Origin: a virus
Virus record (IMG/VR): IMGVR_UViG_3300025309_000439
Coordinates: 1 to 52,361 of that record
Length of the DNA: 52,361 nt
Direction: 5' to 3' (one strand)
This document shows positions 23,701 to 32,638 of this stretch, piece after piece. Both the position numbers and the translations under genes were made by a program. The notes under the pieces were generated by a model. That model had not been told where the DNA came from and did not search any database. It saw only the letters and a list, made by a program, of their open reading frames with translations. Within the stretch, counting starts at the first letter, position 1, and each line of letters starts with the position of its first letter.

Positions 23701-24603
23701 ATGAATGATTTGGAACAGCTCAAAAAGGCGTTAGACATGGCAAACGCGGGCGGTGCGCTCCAGCAGCCCATGGTGGACAAGGTGCTGCAGGAACTCATCG
23801 AGGTCAACAACCCGCTGCGTGTGAACCTGCCCCGCAAGCCGGGCTCCGGCTCCGCGTGGATACTGAACCAGCGCACCTCAAGAGGCGCGGGCGCCAGTTT
23901 CGTGAACGACAGCGAGGAACCCACGGAAACGCAGGGCAGCGTCGCGCAGAAGACGTTCCCTTATGCGAGCATTCTGGACCGCCGCAAGATTACCCGCAAA
24001 CTCCAGGCAGTAGGCAAAAGTATGCTGGATGTGGAGGCAGAGGAAGTCGAGAACGGCCTGCAGAACGTGCGGGATACCGAAGAAAACGCCCTAATCAACG
24101 GGGATGCTTCTATCAACAACAAGCAGTTCAACGGCATCCGTAAGCTTATCCCAAGCGGCCAGGTGGCGATTGCCGGGGCAAACGGCGCACCGCTGACCCT
24201 TGAACTGCTGGATGCGGCCATAGACCTCAACCGGGGCAATCCCAACATGATCATCATGTCGAAAAAAGCCAACCGCAAGCTGAACGGGCTTCTGCAGGCC
24301 CAGCAGCGGTTCACGGACACGATGGAGGTCAAAGGCGGATTCCGGGTACAGAGCTACAACGGCATCCCGATCTTCCGGTCCATCTGGATATCGGACGCGC
24401 AGACGCAGGGCACCGCCACCAACTGCACAGACATCTTCGTGCTGGACACCTCCTCCGTCTGGATAGGCGAGCTAACGCCGCTGAAAATGCTCCGGCTGGC
24501 GCAGAAGTCCTCGCAGGGCAGCGAGTTCGACATCTTCGAGGATATCACGCTGGTTCTGGCCAATGACATCAAAGCGTCCCGGCTGGCCGGTGTGACACTG
24601 TAA
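23701..24603 (+). CDS. Major capsid protein (HK97 fold)
   Basis: 300 residues. The N-arm/delta-like start is followed by typical HK97-fold segments: EENALINGDAS, FNGIRKLI, NPNMIIMSKKANRKL, YNGIPIFRSIWI, DIFVLDTSSVWIGELTP. A GGAGG ribosome binding site precedes the ATG. It directly follows the protease gene. At 300 residues it is on the short side, consistent with a short or already trimmed N-terminal arm. Confidence 0.93.
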   Translation: MNDLEQLKKALDMANAGGALQQPMVDKVLQELIEVNNPLRVNLPRKPGSGSAWILNQRTSRGAGASFVNDSEEPTETQGSVAQKTFPYASILDRRKITRKLQAVGKSMLDVEAEEVENGLQNVRDTEENALINGDASINNKQFNGIRKLIPSGQVAIAGANGAPLTLELLDAAIDLNRGNPNMIIMSKKANRKLNGLLQAQQRFTDTMEVKGGFRVQSYNGIPIFRSIWISDAQTQGTATNCTDIFVLDTSSVWIGELTPLKMLRLAQKSSQGSEFDIFEDITLVLANDIKASRLAGVTL

Positions 24604-24612
24604 GGAGGCCGG

Positions 24613-24825
24613 ATGTTCAGACTTAAAAAACTGCATCCCCCGTTCGGGACCAAGGAAGCGCCGGTTATCGAAGCCTCCTATGCCGAAGGCACGGTCGAAG
24701 TCGTAGACGGCCTGTGCAAGGTAAAACTGCCGGAAACAAGGGACCGACTGCTTAAAACCGGCTATGTAGAGCTTACCACGGAGAAACCCGCACAGCCGAA
24801 CGGGAAAGGCAGGAAAAGGAGGTGA
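24613..24825 (+). CDS. Small head-associated hypothetical protein
   Basis: 70 residues: a strand-rich core (VIEASYAEGTVEVVDGLCKV) and a very basic tail (GKGRKRR). AGGAGG precedes the ATG. Immediately downstream of the capsid gene, where small decoration or head-completion proteins are usual, but no motif confirms this. Confidence 0.7.
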   Translation: MFRLKKLHPPFGTKEAPVIEASYAEGTVEVVDGLCKVKLPETRDRLLKTGYVELTTEKPAQPNGKGRKRR

Positions 24826-24831
24826 GTGCCC

Positions 24832-25257
24832 GTGGCGCATCCGTTCCCCTTACCACCGCCGCCCAATTTCAGGGTGGCGCAGGTCGAGCCGACGCATATC
24901 CGGCTGACATGGTCGGACTACCCGCCGGAGTTTATCGCCAACCGGCGATTACGCGGCTTCCGGCTCTATAAATCAGCCGTGGCTGGCGAGCTTGGCAGGC
25001 GCATAGCGGACGAATCAACGTTGAGCAACGGGGTTTATCAGTATGACGATAATGAGGCTGATGCTGGTTTTGATAGGTTTTACATTCTGGTAGCGGTTGA
25101 GGACACCGGCTGGGGCAACGGCACATATGGCATCGGCCCCTATGGCCAGCCAGATGCAGGCGGGTTCGATTTGATGCCGTATAACTCCCGGCCTTGGGGA
25201 GCGCCAGTCAGAGGATTCGGTGAAGCGCCATTTGGCGCAGAAGCATTTGGATTTTGA
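24832..25257 (+). CDS. Fibronectin type III-like phage structural protein
   Basis: 141 residues. Residues about 10-95 match an FN3 sandwich (PNFRVAQVEPTHIRLTWSD, LRGFRLYKS, FDRFYILVAVED). The C-terminal 45 residues are Gly/Pro/Phe-rich. GTG 24832 is 9 bases after GGAGG, better than GTG 24826. FN3-type domains on phage virions usually bind surfaces. Position beside the capsid gene favours a head decoration. Confidence 0.75.
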   Translation: MAHPFPLPPPPNFRVAQVEPTHIRLTWSDYPPEFIANRRLRGFRLYKSAVAGELGRRIADESTLSNGVYQYDDNEADAGFDRFYILVAVEDTGWGNGTYGIGPYGQPDAGGFDLMPYNSRPWGAPVRGFGEAPFGAEAFGF

Positions 25258-25266
25258 GGAACTTAC

Positions 25267-27714
25267 ATGGCTGAAACATTTACAGACAAGCTGAAACTTT
25301 CAAAACGCGACACCGGCGACCTTAACTGGGGCCAGGGCGCGAACGCCAATCTTGAGGCGTTGGACGCGCATAGCCAGCAGGCCTATCTTCGCCCACCTAG
25401 GACACTCCTCTCCACGTTAGGGAATGGTGGCGTTGGGGCCAATATATCAGGCGGAATAGCCTATTTTTACAAGATTACCGCGATCAACGCGGCAGGCGAG
25501 ACTACAGAAAGTAAAATCCCGGCAGTAGTTGAAGCGCAGATAACGCAGCCTGCCACACCGCTTCCCGTTATCCTGCAGTGGGAGCCGGTCAAAGGCGCAT
25601 CCGGTTACAAAATTTATAAAGCGACAGCCTCAGGCCAGCAGAAATACCTGGCCTCCGTTTCAGGCGAAGCCACCGTCACATATACTGACGACGGGAATAC
25701 CGCAACCAACCCGGGGATAGCGGTACCCACCGCTAACAGTGCCCGGACATCGGTTTCCAAGATAATCGCGGGTAATAACATCACGCTGACACCCACTGAT
25801 GGCACGGGGGATGTAACGATAAACGCGACAGGCGCAGCCGGTCCCGCCGATGCGTCGGACACTGTAAAGGGCATAACAAAACTCTCAGTCACACCTGCCG
25901 CCCCGACTAACCCAATCGCGGTCGGAGACAACGACCCCAGAAATAGCAATTCAAGAGCGCCAACCGGGAGTGCAAGCGGAGACTTAGCTGGAAATTACCC
26001 AAGCCCGACGGTCGCAAAGTTGCAGACCAAAGCAGTCTCAGCAACGGCACCGGCGGACGGACAGATATTGAAGTATGTGTCCGCCAATTCGCAATGGGAG
26101 CCAGCGACACCGGCAGCCAGCGGCGGAGGCTATGTCAAAGTGGTTGTCGCCGCGCCGTCCGGCGTCGCCGCAACCGACCAATCCAATATTCAAACCGCTT
26201 TGAATTCTATTGGGACAGACGGCGGCATTGTCCTCCTACGGGAAGGAATTTATCAGTTAACGGGCGCGCTGACGGTCAAGCTTAAGACCAGAATTCAAGG
26301 CCAGGGAATGGATGTGACCGTTCTTAAGGCTCCCAACCTGGCTCTAAATGCCAGCCTGTTTGTGAGTTCTACATTCCCCAATCCGTCCCAATCCATTGAG
26401 TTTTTGGATGTCGGTTTTGACTGGACTGCTGTTCAGGGAGAAGATACAGCACTGCTCTCCGGCACAGGCGGCGGCACCAATACCATCGACTTTGTCAAAA
26501 TCCTGCGCTGCAGATTCAAGGGACACACCTATACGCTAAGACTGCATATGACGAGGCTCGCCAATGGCTCAGCATATGGTTGGGAGATCGCCCACTGCGT
26601 TTTTGACGGGAACCAAAGGACAAATTTCCATTTCCTGAGCACTGCCAGCGTGGGCATGGTTTTCAAGACCAACATCCACCACAATATCTTCAAAAATTCA
26701 TACACGGAAGGGATATTCGTTCAGCTGCGGACACAGGACACTGTTTTCACGAACAACATCATCCATTCCCAGGCGGCGGGCGCATTGCTGGTGGAACGCA
26801 GCGATTCATCAGCGTCATCACTTGACTCAATCGTCAGCTCCAACATTATTTACACCGGCGCGGGACAGATGGCGCTTTATATCAGGGGCCCGAACGGCTC
26901 CTTTGTGGGTAATAAACTAGTCGGCGGCGGCAAGATTCTGCTGGAAGCCAACGGCACTAACAACCTCGTGGAAGCCAATCATGGCGACATTGAGCTGAAT
27001 TCCGGAGTGTACGGCAACAGCATCATCGGCAACAAAGGCACGTTGACCGATAATTCAGGCGCGGCAAATACGATAGTATCCACTTTCGTTTCGGGAGTAA
27101 GGAAATCAGGCGAGGCCGCCCCGCTGGCGGGCGACGTGAAACTTGAGGCGGGCAGTAACATTACCCTGACGCAGGACGCCGTAAACAACAAAATCAGCAT
27201 CGCGGCCAGTGTTGGGGCTTGGATAAAAGTTCACGAGGAAATCCTGACCAGTACCGCCAGCCAGTTCTCGGCCGTCACGGGGCTCGATCTCGACACACAC
27301 AAGCTTTACAGATTCATCCTTTCTATCAGGGACAAGTCGGGAACCGCAGGTGATCTCGAAGCGCAGCTCATAATGAACAACCTGACAACCCTTACGAATT
27401 ACCAGAGCCGCAGACGGATTTACGGCAACGACGGGACTATAACACTGAACGCCGCCGAGGCTGCGCCGGTTATAACGAAGCTGGATGACCACGCTTTTGT
27501 AGAAGGCTACATCCACAATCAGTCAGGGAATGACTATACCTGCCTTATCGCAAAAACGCATAAAGGCGTCCCGTGGTACTGGAGCATGGAAGATGTAATA
27601 CTGACCACATACAACATCGTCGGCATAAATCTCACACAGATTCAGGTTAAATCACACGACATAACGAAATATTTCGGCGCGGGGTCATGGCTGAGGATAT
27701 TAAGGCCCGCGTAA
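25267..27714 (+). CDS. Fibre or spike-like protein with FN3 and beta-helix regions
   Basis: 815 residues. The first 40 residues (FTDKLKLSKRDTGDLNWGQG) resemble a common fibre N-terminal attachment segment. An FN3-like domain lies at about 55-155, a fibre repeat region (ending DLAGNYPSPTVAKLQ) at about 190-260, a right-handed beta-helix of pectate-lyase type at about 270-600 (many N-x-I/F-x turns), and a C-terminal jelly-roll-like domain at about 650-815. It probably binds or degrades host surface polysaccharide. Its place between capsid and connectors suggests a head fibre rather than a tail fibre. Confidence 0.82.
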   Translation: MAETFTDKLKLSKRDTGDLNWGQGANANLEALDAHSQQAYLRPPRTLLSTLGNGGVGANISGGIAYFYKITAINAAGETTESKIPAVVEAQITQPATPLPVILQWEPVKGASGYKIYKATASGQQKYLASVSGEATVTYTDDGNTATNPGIAVPTANSARTSVSKIIAGNNITLTPTDGTGDVTINATGAAGPADASDTVKGITKLSVTPAAPTNPIAVGDNDPRNSNSRAPTGSASGDLAGNYPSPTVAKLQTKAVSATAPADGQILKYVSANSQWEPATPAASGGGYVKVVVAAPSGVAATDQSNIQTALNSIGTDGGIVLLREGIYQLTGALTVKLKTRIQGQGMDVTVLKAPNLALNASLFVSSTFPNPSQSIEFLDVGFDWTAVQGEDTALLSGTGGGTNTIDFVKILRCRFKGHTYTLRLHMTRLANGSAYGWEIAHCVFDGNQRTNFHFLSTASVGMVFKTNIHHNIFKNSYTEGIFVQLRTQDTVFTNNIIHSQAAGALLVERSDSSASSLDSIVSSNIIYTGAGQMALYIRGPNGSFVGNKLVGGGKILLEANGTNNLVEANHGDIELNSGVYGNSIIGNKGTLTDNSGAANTIVSTFVSGVRKSGEAAPLAGDVKLEAGSNITLTQDAVNNKISIAASVGAWIKVHEEILTSTASQFSAVTGLDLDTHKLYRFILSIRDKSGTAGDLEAQLIMNNLTTLTNYQSRRRIYGNDGTITLNAAEAAPVITKLDDHAFVEGYIHNQSGNDYTCLIAKTHKGVPWYWSMEDVILTTYNIVGINLTQIQVKSHDITKYFGAGSWLRILRPA

Positions 27715-27729
27715 CAAGGAGAAACTAAA

Positions 27730-29061
27730 ATGGCAATAATTGAATCGCAGTTATCGCAGCAGGTCGTAGGCAATCTGGCGGCTGATATCTTGTCAGCCGA
27801 ACCGCCTGTACTGGGGCTTATTCAAGCCAGCCAGTTTATAGACGGTTTAACACCCAAAGGCAAGACGCGACTTACCTTAAACTGGACTGCGCCGACCAAA
27901 AACGAGTTTATAGCTGGCGAACTGCTCAAAAATCCGGACGGCACACCCGATCTGTCAGACGGCGTGGCTAACGCGTTGCATGAAATGCAGTTCGACCCGA
28001 TAGTCGCCGGTTCCTTTGGCGTCTTTGAGCGCACAGGTGCGTCGGTGAGCGTTAAAACCCTTTCCGCTTCGACAGTACACGGCCAGCGCGTGATAAACAT
28101 CGGCACACCTGTTCCGGGTGATATCATCGCGGGGGCCAAGATAGTCATAGACGATGGCGTGACGAATAAAGAGGAATACGTCGAGGTTAAGGCGGTGAAC
28201 ACGCTGACCGGCGATGTAACGCTGGTCGACGGGCTGTTCTACCCACACGCCTCAGGCGCGGCAGTTAAGCAGGTTACTCTTTCGGCCAAGACTCTCTCCA
28301 CGCATTACAGCCTTGAGCTGTCTACCGGCGTTCTTACCGAGCTGGCTGGCGGTTTTACGGCTGGCAACCGGCTAGTCATCCGGTATCAGGGAACGCTACA
28401 GGACCTCGACCATTACGAGCTTTACCGGGTGCCCGGCAATGCGCCGGTCTCTATCCCGATCAAAGCGAACGTGCTGGCCGCGTCTGGCGTGTCAGCGGTA
28501 AGCTCCGCTATCCCATCCACGGCAACCTCCTTCCAGGATCAGACACCACTGGACCCGGATAACGGCAAGGACTTCACGTATTACCTGTTCAGCGTGGACG
28601 ATCAGGGCAATGCATCCAATCTGACCAGCGAGGTGATGACGCAGAACCAGCATCTGGCGTTTGTTGAGCTTATCCCGACTGTGCCGCAGAATCTGGCGAC
28701 CGAAGTATCGTCCAACAAGGTGGTGGTCTCCTGGGATGCGCTCTCGGACCCGAACGCCAACGGCTATAACATCTTCCGTGCGCCAGGCTCCACATTCGAC
28801 CCCGCGCAGGCCTTAAAGGTGAACTCCACGCTGATAGGGAAAGGCACAGGCCGGGTCAGTTTCGACGATAGCGCGAGCAACGCGTCCAACCGCAGGCCTG
28901 CCGGGGACGTGCCATACCCGCAGGACGGGCAGACTTACAGCTACAAGGTAGAGGCCGAGGACACCACGACCTACTGGACCGACGGTACGGCCAATATCCC
29001 CACACTAGACACCAGCGCCTCCAAAACGGCTGGCATCGGCGATGGGACAGGCGGGAGGTAG
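27730..29061 (+). CDS. FN3-repeat phage structural protein
   Basis: 443 residues. The N-terminal 200 residues are strand-rich and unassigned. Two FN3-like repeats follow at about 210-310 (LDHYELYRVPGN, DFTYYLFSVDDQGN) and about 315-435 (KVVVSWDALSDPNANGYNIF, TYSYKVEAED). Likely part of the same virion appendage as the fibre just upstream. GGAG precedes the ATG. Confidence 0.8.
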   Translation: MAIIESQLSQQVVGNLAADILSAEPPVLGLIQASQFIDGLTPKGKTRLTLNWTAPTKNEFIAGELLKNPDGTPDLSDGVANALHEMQFDPIVAGSFGVFERTGASVSVKTLSASTVHGQRVINIGTPVPGDIIAGAKIVIDDGVTNKEEYVEVKAVNTLTGDVTLVDGLFYPHASGAAVKQVTLSAKTLSTHYSLELSTGVLTELAGGFTAGNRLVIRYQGTLQDLDHYELYRVPGNAPVSIPIKANVLAASGVSAVSSAIPSTATSFQDQTPLDPDNGKDFTYYLFSVDDQGNASNLTSEVMTQNQHLAFVELIPTVPQNLATEVSSNKVVVSWDALSDPNANGYNIFRAPGSTFDPAQALKVNSTLIGKGTGRVSFDDSASNASNRRPAGDVPYPQDGQTYSYKVEAEDTTTYWTDGTANIPTLDTSASKTAGIGDGTGGR

Positions 29062-29063
29062 TG

Positions 29064-29384
29064 ATGTCTGACGGCGAGAATCCTGTATTAAACGTCAACC
29101 GGCCAGGCTGCGCCCCCAAGGCAGTTGTGTTTATGAATAAGAACCAGCGGCCTATGACGCCTGCAGAGGCCAAGCGCGCCCGGTTCGTTAAGAACCTCAG
29201 GAACAATTACGCCCGGCTTAATGAGGCGTTGGCGTTCTTTGAATACTTCGCCGGGATCTGCGAGCTTTCCTTTGACTGTCGAGAATCCATCAGGAAAGCC
29301 AATAAGGAGGCTATCGAAGAACTCGGCAGGAAATTGGCAGAGAAGCTTGCCGAATACGATAAACGGCTTAAGGGGGATGCGTAA
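29064..29384 (+). CDS. Hypothetical helical protein
   Basis: 106 residues starting at ATG 29064, 5 bases after GGGAGG. An N-terminal Pro/Asn-rich part is followed by helices (RARFVKNLRNNYARLNEAL, then KANKEAIEELGRKLAEKLAEY) with heptad character, so a short coiled coil is likely. Lies 3 bases before the connector gene. No family recognised. Confidence 0.72.
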   Translation: MSDGENPVLNVNRPGCAPKAVVFMNKNQRPMTPAEAKRARFVKNLRNNYARLNEALAFFEYFAGICELSFDCRESIRKANKEAIEELGRKLAEKLAEYDKRLKGDA

Positions 29385-29387
29385 CCC

Positions 29388-29981
29388 ATGGCACGACTGG
29401 CGTCACTCTTGTCACAGGGAATATCGGACGTAATACCAACGTCCTACACCATCCCCGCGTTGGTTTCGGCCATGACAGGCGGCGAAATACCAGAGTCCGG
29501 CATATTGCTGGAATGGATAGAAGCCGCCACAGAAGAAATAGACCGCCGGTCAGGCATGTGCTTCCGCGCCAAGCAGTTCACGAATGTATTGGACGGTGAC
29601 GACTCGGATTCCATCTTTCTGGACTGCTATCCGATACTGGAGATTACTTCTCTTGTGCTGGACGGCGATATTATCCAGCCAGAGGACTATATCGTACGGA
29701 AAAAGACCGGGATTATCCGGCTAAAAGACCGCGCGACACCTATTGGCATCGCTAACGTAATTGTCAGCGGCATACACGGCTGCCAAAAGGTCCCGGCGCT
29801 GGTTCAGAAGATAGCCACCCTGATAGCGGCAAAGACCGCCTTGTCATCCCGATTTGAGCCGTTGGTCGATAGCGAGAATATAGGCGATTTCTCGCAGACA
29901 CGCTCGTTCAAGAAACTTAATGACGAGCTGGACAGGGCATGGGCCGCGCTCGGCAAACGATTCAGGGTGACGACACTATGA
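29388..29981 (+). CDS. Head-tail connector (gp6-like)
   Basis: 197 residues. LLEWIEAATEEIDRRSGMCF, a strand-rich middle (ILEITSLVLDGD, DYIVRKKTGIIRL) and helical C-terminus fit the HK97 gp6-type adaptor that joins the portal ring. Its position, first of four small connector genes, supports this. The stop overlaps the next start (ATGA). Confidence 0.8.
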   Translation: MARLASLLSQGISDVIPTSYTIPALVSAMTGGEIPESGILLEWIEAATEEIDRRSGMCFRAKQFTNVLDGDDSDSIFLDCYPILEITSLVLDGDIIQPEDYIVRKKTGIIRLKDRATPIGIANVIVSGIHGCQKVPALVQKIATLIAAKTALSSRFEPLVDSENIGDFSQTRSFKKLNDELDRAWAALGKRFRVTTL

Positions 29982-30301
29982 TTGAAAAGCGGCTGCTGAC
30001 CGAAACAGTCACCATCCGCAAGCCGGTCCAGCAGTTTGTAAGCGGCACCAAGCAGCCGGTTTTCAACTATGAGACAGTCGCCACGGGTGTAAAAGCCAGA
30101 TTCAACCCGGGCGGGACAACGATAAATCGGAATGTGCTGGGGCAGACACCCAAAGGCTCGTTTAGGCTGTTTCTGAACCCGACCGAGCTTAAAGTGAACT
30201 ATGAAATTGTCCGTGAGTCGGACGGAGAAGCGTTTCTCGTAACCGATGTTAAGAATTTCTGGAACCATCATCTGGAAGCCATGTTGGAGGAAAAGAAGTG
30301 A
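29978..30301 (+). CDS. Head-tail stopper / head closure protein
   Basis: 107 residues from ATG 29978. A short all-beta protein (TVTIRKPVQQFVSGTKQPVF, VKARFNPGGTT, FLVTDVKNF) of the size and place of siphovirus head closure proteins. It overlaps the genes on both sides by 4 bases. Confidence 0.72.
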   Translation: MIEKRLLTETVTIRKPVQQFVSGTKQPVFNYETVATGVKARFNPGGTTINRNVLGQTPKGSFRLFLNPTELKVNYEIVRESDGEAFLVTDVKNFWNHHLEAMLEEKK

Positions 30302-30786
30302 TCCGCATCATCTTAAAGGAAAAAGGCGAGATAACCAAGACGCTACCGCAGTTGCCGCAACGGCTGCGCAACGCTATTGTGCGGGCCATGCGCGAATCGG
30401 CTGTGCTTGTCCAGAGCTACGCCAAGCTATATGCGCCGGTATTCCGAGGACTGTTACGAGTCTCAATAGCCCAGAACGTGACAGAAGAAGGCAACCGGAT
30501 AACCGGCGAGGTTGGCTCAGGACTGGTTTATGCTTCCGTACTTGAGGAAGGCCGTAATCCGTGGCCCGGCGCTATGCCGCCGCCGACAGGCGACCTGCGC
30601 ACCTGGGCACGGCGCAAACTGGGTGACGAACGGCTGGCATTTGTGGTCGCCAGAGCCATCAAGCGGCGCGGATTCCGGGCCCAGCCATATCTTAAGCCAG
30701 CGCTCTTGGGCGCAACGCCACGGATTCAGACTATTTTCCAGTCACGCATCCTGGAAGCATTACAGCAGGCGGGAGGTGCGACCTAA
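30298..30786 (+). CDS. HK97 gp10-like tail completion protein
   Basis: 162 residues from GTG 30298. RAMRESAVLVQSYAKLYAPVF, then GLLRVSIAQNV, VYASVLEEGRNPWP and FRAQPYLKPAL match the gp10-like family pattern (a helix followed by an aromatic strand region and a conserved basic end). It joins the tail to the completed head. One base overlaps the next gene. Confidence 0.82.
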   Translation: MIRIILKEKGEITKTLPQLPQRLRNAIVRAMRESAVLVQSYAKLYAPVFRGLLRVSIAQNVTEEGNRITGEVGSGLVYASVLEEGRNPWPGAMPPPTGDLRTWARRKLGDERLAFVVARAIKRRGFRAQPYLKPALLGATPRIQTIFQSRILEALQQAGGAT

Positions 30787-31277
30787 TGAGTGCGCCGCGC
30801 CTCCATGAAACGCTCATAGCCGAGCGCATAGTCGACCTCATTGACCGGAACCTGTCTGAAACGATGGGCCTTAAGGTGGTCGCCATAGGCGCACTCGAGT
30901 TTTTCCCCGCTTTGGAGAGCCTGGCTGACAATGTCCCGGCTGTATTTGTAAAACCTGCGCCCGCTACCAGTCTTGAGCGCATTACGACCGGCCAGACGTA
31001 CCGCATCGTCTATCATTTCCGGCTGGTGTTCGTAAAACCGTTCGGACCTAGCGAAGAGGTAGTCAAGCTCAAAACACTTGAGACGCAGAAGTTGGCTGAG
31101 CTGCTCATAGACCACGTGGACCTTGGCGGCCTGGCATTACCGAACGGACAGGTCTTGTTCTCGAGTCTGAAAGCTATCGAGTGGGAGCCGTCCGAGGATA
31201 ATCTGGTCGCCACCATAAACGCCAATATGACGGCAACCGCGCTGGTATTTACAGTGGAAACGACAAGTCGCAAATAA
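30786..31277 (+). CDS. Tail terminator-like protein
   Basis: 163 residues with the alternating helix-strand layout of tail terminators (AERIVDLIDRNL; VPAVFVKPAPATS; YRIVYHFRLVFV; a closing hydrophobic strand). Position directly before the tail tube gene is the usual one. It caps the tube end that meets the head. The assignment is by position and general fold. Confidence 0.68.
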   Translation: MSAPRLHETLIAERIVDLIDRNLSETMGLKVVAIGALEFFPALESLADNVPAVFVKPAPATSLERITTGQTYRIVYHFRLVFVKPFGPSEEVVKLKTLETQKLAELLIDHVDLGGLALPNGQVLFSSLKAIEWEPSEDNLVATINANMTATALVFTVETTSRK

Positions 31278-31292
31278 CGGAGGAATGAGAAT

Positions 31293-32255
31293 ATGCCCTA
31301 TGCAATCGAAAATCAGAAATACGGCTTTAAAAAAGAAGCCACTCGCGGGATAGCCGAAGCCGCGCCGCAGAAATTCCTGGCGGTCGGAGCTGAGGCTCTG
31401 CTGGACTATAAATCGCTGCTTATAGCAGACGACAAGATACGCGGTTCCAAAGAATCATTCCCCTCCACTGCCGGGGTGCGAGAAGGCAGCGGCAAGCTGC
31501 CCGCTATCGACATTGAAGCGGATACGCTGGGAGATCTGCTACTCGGCTGTCTCGGCAAGGTTACGACCACACAGCCGGACGCTGTCAACTCGCCTACTGT
31601 GTTCAGACACACTTTCAAACCCGACAACCGGGTGCTGTTCCCGTCCTTCACATATTTTGCCGATCTCGGGCTGGGCGTTAAACGCTATCCGCTCACGGTC
31701 ATCAAGAAATTGACTATGGCAGGCGCGGTTGACGGCAAAGGACAAGTCGAGGCGGAAGTGCTGTTTAAAAACGAGGAGCCGGCCGCCGCGTTCTCTGCGG
31801 TATTCGGCGCACCCAAACCGCTGATGTTCTTCCAGACCGAATTCAAACTCGATGGAGTCTTAAATCAGGACATTAAAAGCTGGACACTCAGTATAGACAA
31901 CGCCTCGGCAGTGCACAGGACCTTAAACCAGTCCAGAGACGCGAAGGATATTGTGTCCACGGGCAGATTCATCATAGAAGGCGGCTATGAGATATTCTTT
32001 GAGACCGAAGCCAACCGCCAGAAATTCATTGATAATCTGCCGCAGGCAATAGACCTCGCCCTTACCGGCGACATCATAGAGGATGCGTTCAAAAACAAGT
32101 TGGAACTGAGCATCCCGAAAGCCAAATATACCGCCTATGCGTTCGGGGCGCTGGAAGGCCTGTTCGGCTCAGCTGTAGCATTTCAGGCCGAGCTGGACCC
32201 AACGCTGGGCTACAGTCTGCAGGCTATTCTCACGAATGCGGTAACGGGGTATTGA
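31293..32255 (+). CDS. Tail tube (major tail) protein
   Basis: 320 residues. The start YGFKKEATRGIAEAAP, the central VREGSGKLPAIDIEADTLGDLL and the later SWTLSIDNAS are typical of the phage tail-tube family found before the tail chaperone and tape measure. GGAGG lies before the ATG. Polymerises into the tail tube around the tape measure. Confidence 0.85.
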   Translation: MPYAIENQKYGFKKEATRGIAEAAPQKFLAVGAEALLDYKSLLIADDKIRGSKESFPSTAGVREGSGKLPAIDIEADTLGDLLLGCLGKVTTTQPDAVNSPTVFRHTFKPDNRVLFPSFTYFADLGLGVKRYPLTVIKKLTMAGAVDGKGQVEAEVLFKNEEPAAAFSAVFGAPKPLMFFQTEFKLDGVLNQDIKSWTLSIDNASAVHRTLNQSRDAKDIVSTGRFIIEGGYEIFFETEANRQKFIDNLPQAIDLALTGDIIEDAFKNKLELSIPKAKYTAYAFGALEGLFGSAVAFQAELDPTLGYSLQAILTNAVTGY

Positions 32256-32257
32256 TT

Positions 32258-32635
32258 ATGAGCGAGCCGATAACGGCAGCCGAGCTTAAAATACGGCTGA
32301 ACCGCGAGAAAGTTGTCGAGGTCTGCGGCCTGGCGTTTAAAATACGCCGGGTGCCGCTGCTATTCCTTGGCGATGAGACCGCCGATTTCTGGACGCTTGC
32401 CCGACAGGGCAAGGACGCGCTCGCAAAGCGCATGAATGAGCTTATCGCCAATCCCAAGCTGCCACAATTCCGGCGCGTGCTGCTATACGGCGTTCTGTCA
32501 CCCAAGATATGCGTTGGCGACGAGGACAAGACTGCGGTTCCTGTCGACGATGTGTTGGCCGATTACCCGCTCGCGGTCGGGCTTTATGTCGAGATAATCA
32601 ATTTCACACTTGCTGCCATAACCAAGGAGGCTTAA
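32258..32635 (+). CDS. Tail assembly chaperone-like protein
   Basis: 125 residues from ATG 32258. It lies between tail tube and tape measure, where the tail chaperone is always found. The sequence (FKIRRVPLLFLGDETADFW, then helices) fits the size of chaperones, but I see no slippery site or second overlapping frame for the usual G/GT frameshift product. Confidence 0.62.
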   Translation: MSEPITAAELKIRLNREKVVEVCGLAFKIRRVPLLFLGDETADFWTLARQGKDALAKRMNELIANPKLPQFRRVLLYGVLSPKICVGDEDKTAVPVDDVLADYPLAVGLYVEIINFTLAAITKEA

Positions 32636-32638
32636 GTT

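Noticed and set aside
24832-29061. Diversity-generating retroelement acting on the fibre genes
   Set aside because: No reverse transcriptase gene and no template/variable repeat pair were seen.
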